Position numbers and translations under genes: made by a program. Shown here piece by piece: positions 32,723 to 40,770 of a DNA stretch of 64,000 nt; within the stretch, counting starts at the first letter, position 1, and each line of letters begins with the position of its first letter. This DNA comes from Nocardioidaceae bacterium SCSIO 66511 (lineage in GTDB: Bacteria > Actinomycetota > Actinomycetes > Propionibacteriales > Nocardioidaceae): positions 2,232,001 to 2,296,000 of the forward strand of contig CP095846.1 of assembly GCA_023100825.1 (NCBI GenBank). The letters run 5' to 3'. The notes under the pieces were generated by a model. The model saw only the letters and a list, made by a program, of their open reading frames with translations, was not told the DNA's origin and did no database searches.

Positions 32723-33538
32723 TCAGCCCTTCACTGCGCCTGCGGTCAAACCTGCGACGAAGTACCGCTGCAGGAAGACGTACGCCACCACGATCGGCGT
32801 CGAGGCGATGACCACTCCGGTGAAGAGCAACGGATAGTTGGTGAGGTACTGGCCCTGGAAGTCCAATAGGGCAAGGGGAAGCGTGCGCTTGGACGGCTCT
32901 TGGATGAACAGCAGCGGATACAGCAGGTCGTTCCACTGGATGACGAACAGGAAGATCGCCGTCGCGGCGAGGGAAGGCAGCGACAGCGGAATCGCAACCG
33001 ACCGGAAGGTACGCCACGGCCCCGCGCCATCGATCTCCGACGACTCGAACAGCTCCCGCGGGAGCGTACGCATGAATCCGGTCAGGATGAACACCGCGAC
33101 CGGGAGGGTGACGACCACCTCGATCAGCACGAGGCCGACCAGGCTGTTCAACAGACCGAGCTGATCGAAGAGCACGTACTGCGGAATCATGTTCGCCTGA
33201 GCCGGCACCGCCATCCCGATCACGAGGAATCCGTAGATCGCCCAGCCTCTCCAGCCGGGGATCCGCGAGATGCCGAACGCGGCGAGGCTCGCCGTGAACA
33301 ACGTGACGGTCACGGCGCAACCGGTCACGATCACGCTGTTCACGAACGCGTCCGACATCGCCTGGCTGCCGAGGACGGTCCGGTAGTTGCCGAGGTCGAG
33401 GGAGTTCGGTAACGAGAACGGCGAGTCGAAGAGTTCTCGCGAGGTCTTGAACGTGCCGGTCAGCACGACCAACAGCGGCACAGTGATGAGTAGCGCGTAC
33501 ACGCCGAGTACGGCGCGACGTCCGAGTGTGGCGGTCAT
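32723..33538 (-). CDS. ABC sugar transporter permease, MalG/CUT1 type
   Basis: A 271-residue inner-membrane permease with six predicted helices. It has the EAA loop ELFESSEIDGAGPWRTFRSVAIPLSLP (about 186-212), which docks the ATPase. SRELFDSPFSLPNSLDLGNY after the first helix is the usual carbohydrate-permease periplasmic segment. It pairs with the upstream permease and lipoprotein. No ATPase gene is in the operon, so a shared MsiK-type ATPase encoded elsewhere probably energises it, as is usual for actinobacterial CUT1 systems. Confidence 0.93.
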   Translation of the reverse strand: MTATLGRRAVLGVYALLITVPLLVVLTGTFKTSRELFDSPFSLPNSLDLGNYRTVLGSQAMSDAFVNSVIVTGCAVTVTLFTASLAAFGISRIPGWRGWAIYGFLVIGMAVPAQANMIPQYVLFDQLGLLNSLVGLVLIEVVVTLPVAVFILTGFMRTLPRELFESSEIDGAGPWRTFRSVAIPLSLPSLAATAIFLFVIQWNDLLYPLLFIQEPSKRTLPLALLDFQGQYLTNYPLLFTGVVIASTPIVVAYVFLQRYFVAGLTAGAVKG

Positions 33539-33553
33539 CTGTCTCCTCCTCGC

Positions 33554-34522
33554 TCAGGCGCCTTGTTGGGTCAGTCGGAGCACCCGGCGTTGCAGCAGCG
33601 TCACGACGGCGATGATGACCATGAACACGAGCGACTCGGCCGCGGCGTACCCGAACTCGGAGTTCGCGAACGTCGTGTAGATCCTGGTCGAGAGGATGTC
33701 GAGCGACTGCTTCGGCGGGTTACCGCCCATCCCCAGGATCAGGTCGAACGCCTTGAACGACTGGATCGTCGTGTACGCGACGACGATCGCGGTGGTCGGC
33801 GCGACCATCGGCCAGGTCACGTAGCGGAACCGCTGCCACCTCGACGTACCGTCGAGGTCGGCCGACTCGTAGAGCTCGCGCGGTATCTGCTGCAGACCGG
33901 CGATGAACAACACCATCAGCTGGCCGGCGTGCGCCCAGACCTGGGTGATGGCGACGTAGTAGATCGCCAGCCGGGCATCGCCGAGGAACGCGCTCTGCAA
34001 CCCGTCAAGACCGATCGCGCCGAGTGTCTGGTTGATCAGGCCGAAGTTGGGGTCGTACATGAACCGCCAGATGAACGCGACCGATACCGACGACAGGATG
34101 GTCGGCACGAAGTACAACGCGCGCAGGAAGGTCGAGCCGCGGGAGTTTCGGACGAGCAGCAGTGCGAGCGCAAGTGAGAGCACCGTCTGGGCGATCACGA
34201 CCACGAGCAGGAACTTCACGTTGTTGGTCAGCGCGTTGGTGAACAGCGAGTCGTCGGTGAGGATGTCGACGAAGTTCTGCGCCCCCACCTGGTTGAAGTC
34301 CGGGCTGAAGCCGTCCCAGTCCGTGGTTGCGTACTGCACTGCCTGGAACGTCGGAACGGCGAAGAAGACCGTGTAGAGCACCACCGCCGGCAGCGTGAAC
34401 AGGTAGTGGACCGGGTGCGTACGCCGCTGCCTGCCCCGTCGGCGCCTCGACTTCGTCTTCGGTTCGCCCGGCCCGGTCGAGCCGGGCACGTCTGCTGATC
34501 GCTCGTCGGTCGAGGTCGTCAT
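33554..34522 (-). CDS. ABC sugar transporter permease, MalF/CUT1 type
   Basis: A 322-residue permease with a basic cytoplasmic N-terminus (TKSRRRRGRQRRTHP, about 22-36) and six membrane helices. The EAA motif is ELYESADLDGTSRWQRFRYVTWPM in the second half. ATG at 34522 overlaps the TGA of the substrate-binding-protein gene; the longer frame upstream is spurious. It precedes the second permease by 15 bp. Confidence 0.93.
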   Translation of the reverse strand: MTTSTDERSADVPGSTGPGEPKTKSRRRRGRQRRTHPVHYLFTLPAVVLYTVFFAVPTFQAVQYATTDWDGFSPDFNQVGAQNFVDILTDDSLFTNALTNNVKFLLVVVIAQTVLSLALALLLVRNSRGSTFLRALYFVPTILSSVSVAFIWRFMYDPNFGLINQTLGAIGLDGLQSAFLGDARLAIYYVAITQVWAHAGQLMVLFIAGLQQIPRELYESADLDGTSRWQRFRYVTWPMVAPTTAIVVAYTTIQSFKAFDLILGMGGNPPKQSLDILSTRIYTTFANSEFGYAAAESLVFMVIIAVVTLLQRRVLRLTQQGA

Positions 34523-35820
34523 TTGATCTGTTGGTCGACGATGCCCTGCGCCTTCTCGGCGGCCTGCTCCGGCGACGAGCCGGCGACGACCTCGATACAT
34601 GATCCCTGGACCGCAGTCGCGACATCGAGGTCGAGGAACTGGTAACGCGGCGCGAGGATGGTCTCCCGGTCGAGCCAGGGCTCGAGCCGTGCGAGGTCCG
34701 GATCGGTGTACTCGACAGCGGTGACCGGTACGTGCTGGCGCGTACCGTTTGCGTACTCCGAAGCGATCTCGGGCTTCGCGAGGAACTCGAGGAACGCGGA
34801 GGCGGCCTCGCCGTTGTCCGAGGCGGAGTTCACGCCGAGCAGGAACGTGTGGTTGTGCACGCCTTCGTACTTCGCCTCGGAGGCCGAGGTGGTGATGGGG
34901 GAGAGCACATCCATGGGGAACTTCGCACCGAGCGAGCGCACCGCGATGATGTGGTACGAGCCGGTCGCCAGCATCGCCGCCTTCTGCGAGGCAAACATCT
35001 GCTCGAGCGGTTCCGGCTGGGTGCCCGATGCGTTGTCCTGCATGTACGGAACGAGCTCGGCGTACTGCTCGAGGCTCTTCAGGAACCAGTCATCGGTGCA
35101 TCTGTACTCGCCCTGCTCGATCTTCGTACACATGTCCGGTGAGGGTGCGTTGTTCATGATCATCGAGTTCATCAGCTGTGCGGCGTTCCCGGGCTCACCG
35201 CCGGGCCACGCGATCGGCGTGATCCCGGCGCTCTTGAACGTGTCGCACATCGACAGGAAGCCGTCCCAGTCGGTCGGTACCTCGGAGACGCCGTGCTTGT
35301 CGAAGAGGTCGATGTTGTAGACGGGCATCAGGAAAACGCTCTGGTACGGCAGGCCGTACTGCTTGCCGTCGCGCTGACCGAGCTTCGCCGCGTCGGGGGC
35401 GAAGGCCGACACCAGATCGTCGTTGGTCAGCTCGGCATAGATGCCGGCTTTGGTCATGTCCTCGAACTGTGCACCTCGGAATGCCACGAAGGTGTCACCG
35501 ACGTTGCCCGATTTGATGCGCTGCAACGCACTCGACTGGTAGTCCTCGGCCGCCGAGATGTCCTGCTGGATCGAGACGTCCGGATACTCCGCGGTGAACT
35601 TCTTCAGGATCTTGTCGAAGACCTTCTGGTCTTCTGCGCGCCAGTGGGCGAACGAGACGTCGCCTTCAACGGCTCCTTCGACGGCCGGTGCAGTGCTCGA
35701 CTTGCCGGACGAGCTGGAGCCGGGCCCTGCGCATGCCGTTGCGACCATGCCGGCCCCGGCGGCACCGATCAGCCCGAGAAATCGACGCCGGTCGAGTGGG
35801 TTGTGCCTTGGCTGTGACAT
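34519..35820 (-). CDS. Tat-exported sugar-binding lipoprotein (CUT1 family)
   Basis: A 433-residue extracellular solute-binding protein. The N-terminus holds a twin-arginine motif (DRRRFLGLIG) and a lipobox (VATAC), so it is likely exported folded by Tat and lipid-anchored at the membrane. The mature part is a family 1 (MalE-like) fold: VSFAHWRAEDQKVFDKILKKF near its start, GLPYQSVFLMPVYNIDLFDKHG in the hinge region and repeated aromatic positions for sugar stacking. It begins 28 bp after the isomerase-like gene. The ligand is presumably the glycoside cleaved by the GH31/GH116 enzymes (inference). Confidence 0.92.
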   Translation of the reverse strand: MSQPRHNPLDRRRFLGLIGAAGAGMVATACAGPGSSSSGKSSTAPAVEGAVEGDVSFAHWRAEDQKVFDKILKKFTAEYPDVSIQQDISAAEDYQSSALQRIKSGNVGDTFVAFRGAQFEDMTKAGIYAELTNDDLVSAFAPDAAKLGQRDGKQYGLPYQSVFLMPVYNIDLFDKHGVSEVPTDWDGFLSMCDTFKSAGITPIAWPGGEPGNAAQLMNSMIMNNAPSPDMCTKIEQGEYRCTDDWFLKSLEQYAELVPYMQDNASGTQPEPLEQMFASQKAAMLATGSYHIIAVRSLGAKFPMDVLSPITTSASEAKYEGVHNHTFLLGVNSASDNGEAASAFLEFLAKPEIASEYANGTRQHVPVTAVEYTDPDLARLEPWLDRETILAPRYQFLDLDVATAVQGSCIEVVAGSSPEQAAEKAQGIVDQQIK

Positions 35821-35848
35821 GAGGGTTCCTTCCAGATTGCGTGAGTGC

Positions 35849-37246
35849 CTACCACTCCACGACTGGGATATCGATCAGATCTGCTGCTGCTCGAAGTTGG
35901 GGGCGTACGTCGGTCCAGGCCAGGACCGTGTGGTGTGGGAATCCGCCGGTCACCAGTCCGTTGACGAAGTTCTCGGCGTCGGCGTCGAGGGCGACCGCGG
36001 CGGAGTTGCCCTGGAACCTGTTCGGCTCCGGTACGGACTCTCCGGATGCGATCAACAGCCGGAGTCCGTTGCTGTTCGGATCCTCGGTGAGCCGGGCCAG
36101 GATGACGGGGCCCGTCCTGAGCGGGAAGTCGCCGACGACGCCGATCTTGCGGTTGCAGTGCACGGACTGGGTTGACGGGGCGCCGTCTGCTGCCAGCTCG
36201 GTCGCGGCGGAGCCGCAGTGCCACACCCGGACGATGTTCTTTCGTACGTCGAGGTCGACCGTGTCGACGAGGTACGTGGGTCCTGAGCCGAGGGCCTCGA
36301 GGAGAAGCATGGTCGCGGTCCCGTACACGTCGCGCTCGCATGCGGTCGGCGTGCCCGCGTCTGCGAGGCGAGACAGCGATGAGCACGGGCAGGTGCCGAG
36401 CTCGGTCGGAAACTCGGGCCAGCACCGAACGGCGAGCGCAGACAGCACCTGGTCGGCGGTCCAGTCGCGCAGTGCCGAGGTGATCGCCGCGAAGCCTGCG
36501 ACCTGCGAGTCATCCAGGTCGTCGAGGGTCGGTCGCTGCCGGCGCGCATCGGCGAGTTCGCGCGTGCGGTCCGCGTCGCTCACCTTGCGCACCTTGGCGA
36601 ACGCGTCGTCGGTGGTCAACGCGACGACTTCGACACCGAGCAGCTTCGCCAGCATCGCCTCGTCGTACTCACTGGGTGTGAATCCGGCCGGTGCGTCGCC
36701 GACGATCCCGATGCGCTGCCCTCGGAGGGTGGCGAGCGCGTCTCGGGCGGTGTCGTCGCTCGCACGCGGCCGGTGAGCTGCGGGGAGGTCCGCGGCGGCC
36801 GGAAGTCTGCCGTCGAGGGCTTCCGACAACGCATCACGTACGTGGGACTCGTCGGGGTCGCCGTACAGAAGTCGGACCTCGCCTCCTGCGCGGACGACCG
36901 CGTGACCGAAGAGATTCGCGCCGCACAGGGAGTTCAGCCAGAGTCGGTCGCCGACAGGTCCGGGTTCGCGGAACGCCCAGAGCAGCACCGGAGCCGCGTC
37001 ACCGTAGAGCCGAAGAGCCGGAGTGGCGTCGGAGAACGACGCACACACGTTGATCACCAGGTCGACGTCGTCGCCGAGGTAATCGGCGGCCGCTTCGACG
37101 GCGTCGGGAGTCATCACCAGGTCGGTCGGACCGACCACCTCGGCGCCGAGCTCGACGAGCAGCTCGCGAGCGGCGGCAGCACGCAGCTCGGCAACGTCGA
37201 CGGCGAACGTCGGTCGTGCGGTGGGGATCATCGCGATGCGTGTCAT
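35849..37246 (-). CDS. fucose/arabinose-isomerase-fold sugar isomerase-like protein
   Basis: A 465-residue protein. It reads like the L-fucose/L-arabinose isomerase superfamily: an N-terminal Rossmann-like half (LVINVCASFSDATPALRLYG near residue 80, LNSLCGANLFGHAV) and a C-terminal half ending GGFPHHTVLAWTDVRPQLRAAADLI (about 430-455), where family members keep a metal-binding His. It probably interconverts an aldose and ketose before the kinase and aldolase act. The family call is from pattern only. ATG at 37246 has GGGAGGCGACC upstream. It lies 17 bp after the aldolase gene. Confidence 0.65.
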   Translation of the reverse strand: MTRIAMIPTARPTFAVDVAELRAAAARELLVELGAEVVGPTDLVMTPDAVEAAADYLGDDVDLVINVCASFSDATPALRLYGDAAPVLLWAFREPGPVGDRLWLNSLCGANLFGHAVVRAGGEVRLLYGDPDESHVRDALSEALDGRLPAAADLPAAHRPRASDDTARDALATLRGQRIGIVGDAPAGFTPSEYDEAMLAKLLGVEVVALTTDDAFAKVRKVSDADRTRELADARRQRPTLDDLDDSQVAGFAAITSALRDWTADQVLSALAVRCWPEFPTELGTCPCSSLSRLADAGTPTACERDVYGTATMLLLEALGSGPTYLVDTVDLDVRKNIVRVWHCGSAATELAADGAPSTQSVHCNRKIGVVGDFPLRTGPVILARLTEDPNSNGLRLLIASGESVPEPNRFQGNSAAVALDADAENFVNGLVTGGFPHHTVLAWTDVRPQLRAAADLIDIPVVEW

Positions 37247-37263
37247 GTGGTCGCCTCCCTTTG

Positions 37264-38142
37264 TCAGCGCCCTGCGACGGTTTCGTCGACGACGGCACAG
37301 AGACGCTGTAGTCGCGCTACGGCGTCGGTCGAGAGTGCCGCAGGGTAGTCGGGGCGGCCGACGGCGCCACTCCAGACGGCTCGGCCGCACAGGAACCCCG
37401 ATGCTCCGGCGGAGCAGGCGATTCGTACCGCTTCGGGGAACGTATCCGCCTGTACGCCGCTGGACAGTACGACCCAGGGCGAGTCGACGGCATCGGTGAT
37501 GGCGGCGCAGTCGGCGCGGATCAGATCGGCGTCGCCCTCACCGTGGTGGGGGACCTCGGCCTTGTAGAGGTCGGCTCCGAGCGCTCCTAGCTCCTTGGCC
37601 GCAGCGAGTACGCCGGCGTTCCAGTCCCAATGGTCGCCGCCGAGGGGCGCGCGGGAGACCGGCTCGACGATGCTGATCAGGTCGTGCGCGCGACATCGCC
37701 GGACGAACTCCTCGACCATCGAGGCGCGCGCCACGGGATCGGTGTCGGGCCGGTAGATCACCAGCAGCTTCAGTGCTTTCGCGCCCTGACGCGCATACTC
37801 GGCGGGGTCGACGGCCGGGTCGATCCTGGTGTCCGCGACCAGCTCGTCGCGGCTGGGGATGAACTCGTCGGCCGCCGCCACCAGTGCGCAGTTCTCGTCG
37901 ATCGCGCCCTCCTCGATGGCGCGGTCGAGCACGAACTGCTTGTCGAGCAGTACCGCAGACGCGTACGGGGTCAGAGCGCGGGTCGCCGCCAGTTTGAAGT
38001 CCGTCACCTGTTCGTCCGAGACCGGCGTGGTCTGATGCTCCGCGAACATCGCCCGGAGCGCCTCACGCTGGTCGATGGCGAGCATCGCGAATGCTCCGGA
38101 GGGTCGGGTGATCGAGCTGAGGTCCCGGCGGGCGGTCGTCAT
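37264..38142 (-). CDS. YihT-like class I aldolase (sulfofructose-1-phosphate aldolase homologue)
   Basis: A 292-residue TIM-barrel aldolase. Compared from memory with E. coli YihT, it is closely similar throughout: ITRPSGAFAMLAIDQREALR (11-30), TPYASAVLLDKQF (58-70), AADEFIP, ISIVEPV and ASGFLCGRAVW. The Schiff-base lysine is K194 in ADLYKAEVP (K193 in YihT), and R254 matches YihT R253 in the substrate pocket. YihT splits 6-deoxy-6-sulfofructose 1-phosphate into DHAP and sulfolactaldehyde. Here the second product is uncertain. ATG at 38142 overlaps the kinase stop, so kinase and aldolase are translationally coupled. LacD-type tagatose-bisphosphate aldolase is a more distant alternative. Confidence 0.82.
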   Translation of the reverse strand: MTTARRDLSSITRPSGAFAMLAIDQREALRAMFAEHQTTPVSDEQVTDFKLAATRALTPYASAVLLDKQFVLDRAIEEGAIDENCALVAAADEFIPSRDELVADTRIDPAVDPAEYARQGAKALKLLVIYRPDTDPVARASMVEEFVRRCRAHDLISIVEPVSRAPLGGDHWDWNAGVLAAAKELGALGADLYKAEVPHHGEGDADLIRADCAAITDAVDSPWVVLSSGVQADTFPEAVRIACSAGASGFLCGRAVWSGAVGRPDYPAALSTDAVARLQRLCAVVDETVAGR

Positions 38143-39068
38143 TCTGTTTCGTACCTCGCGTCGTTGTCGGAGCGGAGCGCGGTCACAACGGTGTCGTGAT
38201 CGGGTATGGCCGAGCGCCCGTCGAGGGCGCGGCAGGAAAGTGCGGCTGCGACGTTCGCGTACGCGAGACGCTGCTCGAGCGGAAGCCCGCGTACGGTTGC
38301 TGCGAGCAGCGCACCGTGAAACACATCTCCGGCGCCGAGGGTGCTGACCACGTCGATCTGATGCCCGTCGGCGCTCGCTTGCTCACCGCCCTGCGAAGCG
38401 GCGAAACATCCCTCGGCTCCGTTCGTCGCAACAACGGTGTGTGCGCCGTCGCTCAGCGCTCGGTCGAGGAGTGCGGGTACGTCGAGCGCACCGTAGGTAC
38501 GACGCAGGGACTCGACGGTCGGTACGTGCAGCGCAACGCCCGTCGGCGTGAACGCGTCGATCGGGTTGCCCGCATCGACGGAGACCCTCGGTGCGCTGTT
38601 CGCCGACGGGTTGACCAGACCTCTGATCGCCGGCCAGCCGATGTGGTCGACGTGCACCCAGTCCGCGGTGCGGATCGCTTCTGCCGCGGGGGAGTCGGCG
38701 CCGATCTCGAGCGGCGCGACCGGGCGAGTCGCGATGGCGCGTACCCGGTCGCGGGCGTGTACGAGGATCACGCTTGCACCTGTGCGACGGGTTGTCGTGC
38801 GTTCGACGCACTCCGTGTCGACGCCCTCGTCATCCAGCCAGGCGAGCACCCGGTCACCCTCGGCGTCGGCGCCGACCGCTCCGACGAACTGGCTCGTCTG
38901 CCCGAGTCGAGCGGCGGCTACCGCTGCAGTGGCGGCCGGACCACCGCCCGCGACCTCGAAGTCGTCGGCGATGGTGCGCTGGTCGCCCGCCGGGAACTCC
39001 GGGACGAGCGCGATCGCATCGAACGTGGCAGCACCGACGAAGACGAGACGCGAGAGCGAGGTCGACAC
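38139..39068 (-). CDS. PfkB/ribokinase-family sugar kinase, YihV-like
   Basis: A 309-residue carbohydrate kinase. The segment EVAGGGPAATAAVAAARLG (38-56) is nearly identical to the one I recall in E. coli YihV (sulfofructose kinase). The catalytic LGAGDVFHGALLA (D248) and a closing DGRSAIPDHDT also align. However, the YihV sulfonate-contact residues K27, N109 and R138 are not all kept. By alignment, K27 becomes R31 and R138 becomes Ile. The product is expected to be a ketose 1-phosphate for the adjacent aldolase. I chose GTG at 39068 because GGAGG sits 6 nt upstream; GTG at 39089 is an alternative. Confidence 0.82.
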   Translation of the reverse strand: MSTSLSRLVFVGAATFDAIALVPEFPAGDQRTIADDFEVAGGGPAATAAVAAARLGQTSQFVGAVGADAEGDRVLAWLDDEGVDTECVERTTTRRTGASVILVHARDRVRAIATRPVAPLEIGADSPAAEAIRTADWVHVDHIGWPAIRGLVNPSANSAPRVSVDAGNPIDAFTPTGVALHVPTVESLRRTYGALDVPALLDRALSDGAHTVVATNGAEGCFAASQGGEQASADGHQIDVVSTLGAGDVFHGALLAATVRGLPLEQRLAYANVAAALSCRALDGRSAIPDHDTVVTALRSDNDARYETE

Positions 39069-39112
39069 GCGGTCCTCCGGGGGCGGCACGGACGTAAATT
39101 CGTCGAAACGCT

Positions 39113-39140
39113 AACATAGAATGTTGGAATAGCAACATCC
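39113..39140. promoter_or_regulatory. overlapping inverted repeats, probable DeoR operator
   Basis: AACAT-AGA-ATGTT (39113-39125) overlaps ATGTTG-GAATAG-CAACAT (39121-39138), both with perfect arms. The site is centred in the ~110-bp divergent promoter between the kinase and deoR genes. The second repeat recurs, with 16 of 20 bases, at 28022-28041. Confidence 0.65.
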
Positions 39141-39177
39141 GTTGTTTGCGGTGACGAGATAGGAGAAGATCGCGTTG

Positions 39178-39957
39178 GTGACGAGGCTCCGGTACGACGG
39201 CGCGCCGGAGCGACGACGGTGGATTGTCGACCAACTCCATGTGTCTGGGTTTCTTTCCGTTCCGGGACTCGCGGAAGAGCTCGGCATCTCCGATATGACG
39301 GTCCGCCGAGACCTACGCCGACTCGAGGGCGAAGGCGAGGTCGTGATGGTCCACGGCGGCGTTCGTCTCCCGCACGCGCATCTGAGGTCGACGGAGTTCG
39401 TCACGCGAGCACAGCTGCGAGCGGCGGAGAAGGACCTCATTGCACGGCACGCCGTACGGTCCGTACGCACCGACGACGTCGTCGGCATCGATGCGGGCAC
39501 GACCACCTATCCGATCGTGCAGGCGCTGCCGTCGTCATTCGCGGGCGCCGTGGTCACGCCTTCCGTCCCGGTTGTCCATGCACTGCTCGGGCGACCCGAG
39601 GTCCGGGTCGTGGGGCTTGGTGGCGATCTGCACTCGGCGAGCCAGGCGTTCGTTGGTCCGTCGGCCGTCGAGGCCGCAGAGCGACTCCGGGTGCGTACGT
39701 TCTTCCTGGCCGCTTCGGCGATCGACGAGCGGGGCGTGTACGTCGAGACCGACGTCGAGCGGCCGACGAAACTCGCGCTGATGGCGGGGGCGCATCAGGT
39801 GGTGTTGCTGGCCGACCACAGCAAGTTCGAGCGCACCGCCCCGGTCTTGTTGTGTCCGTTGGAGCGGATCGACCGGGTCGTGACCGATGCCGGTACGTCA
39901 GACGCTCAGCGGGCGTCGCTGACCGATGCGGGCATCGAGGTCGAGGTGGCAACCTAG
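39178..39957 (+). CDS. DeoR-family transcriptional regulator
   Basis: A 259-residue repressor. It has an N-terminal winged HTH (RRRWIVDQLHVSGFLSVPGLAEELGISDMTVRRDLRRLEGEG, about residues 12-50) with the DeoR signature. The C-terminal phosphosugar-sensing domain carries GIDAGTTT, VVTPSVPV, GGDLH and DERGVYVETDVER motifs, ending with LADHSKFERTAP. DeoR proteins usually sense a phosphorylated intermediate of the pathway they control. It is divergent from the kinase-aldolase operon. GTG at 39178 follows AGGAGAAG; TTG at 39175 is also possible. Confidence 0.9.
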   Translation: MTRLRYDGAPERRRWIVDQLHVSGFLSVPGLAEELGISDMTVRRDLRRLEGEGEVVMVHGGVRLPHAHLRSTEFVTRAQLRAAEKDLIARHAVRSVRTDDVVGIDAGTTTYPIVQALPSSFAGAVVTPSVPVVHALLGRPEVRVVGLGGDLHSASQAFVGPSAVEAAERLRVRTFFLAASAIDERGVYVETDVERPTKLALMAGAHQVVLLADHSKFERTAPVLLCPLERIDRVVTDAGTSDAQRASLTDAGIEVEVAT

Positions 39958-40002
39958 TCTCGCCGTGGGGACCTTATCTACGCCGAGTCGACAGGATCGT
40001 CC

Positions 40003-40731
40003 ATGACTGTTTCCGCGTCCATCCCGCGCATTCGGGTGCTCGCGCCGCTTTATGTTCCGGATGCGTCCGATGAGGTCCGCGGCCTCGTCGACCGGCTTGC
40101 CGTCTCGGCGCTTCGGCTCCTGTCGAATGCGGGTGCAGAGGTGTCCGTGATCGACGTTTCGGCGGCCGAGCGTCTACCGGTCGACGTCGCATGTACGACC
40201 GACGGTGTGCTGTTGCTGGGCGGCGGAGACATCGACCCCGCCTTGTACGGAGCGGAATCCGGCCCCAACCTGTATGGCGTCGATCGGCGGGCCGACGACT
40301 ACACCATCGAGGTCATCACCGCCGCCAGACGCGGAGGGATACCGGTCTTGGGGATCTGCCGTGGCAACCAGCTGATCAACGTCGCTGCCGGCGGAACTCT
40401 GTACACCGACATCGCCGACCCGGCCTTGCATCACGGGGTCGCTCCGGCACAGCTCTTCGTCGACGAGGCAGTGACGCTGGCGCCGGACTCATGGGTCTCG
40501 CGTCTCTACGGCACCGACCGCCTGGTCGTACGCTCCGGACACCACCAGGCGATACGTGAGGTCGGCACCGGCCTACGTACCTGTGCGGTGGCCGACGACG
40601 GAATCGTCGAGGGAGTCGAGGCCGAGTCCGGCTGGTGCGTCGGAGTGCAGTGGCATCCAGAGGACCCCGACGGCCCGTCCGTGGATGCGGCGACGATCTT
40701 CAAGGGCTTTGTCGAGGCGTGCGGAGAATGA
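40003..40731 (+). CDS. class I glutamine amidotransferase-like hydrolase (peptidase C26, PuuD-like)
   Basis: A 242-residue gamma-glutamyl hydrolase-type protein. The nucleophile elbow GICRGNQLINVAAGGTLYTDI holds the catalytic Cys, VQWHPEDPDGPS holds the His, and LLLGGGDIDPALYG is the oxyanion region of the C26 family. E. coli PuuD cleaves gamma-glutamyl-GABA; related enzymes process other gamma-glutamyl amides. It follows deoR by 45 bp on the same strand, so it is probably in the same transcript. A role in sugar use is not obvious. Confidence 0.88.
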   Translation: MTVSASIPRIRVLAPLYVPDASDEVRGLVDRLAVSALRLLSNAGAEVSVIDVSAAERLPVDVACTTDGVLLLGGGDIDPALYGAESGPNLYGVDRRADDYTIEVITAARRGGIPVLGICRGNQLINVAAGGTLYTDIADPALHHGVAPAQLFVDEAVTLAPDSWVSRLYGTDRLVVRSGHHQAIREVGTGLRTCAVADDGIVEGVEAESGWCVGVQWHPEDPDGPSVDAATIFKGFVEACGE

Positions 40732-40770
40732 CCGGCGCGGTTCGCGCGGGGTCAGTGTGTGTCCGGACGG

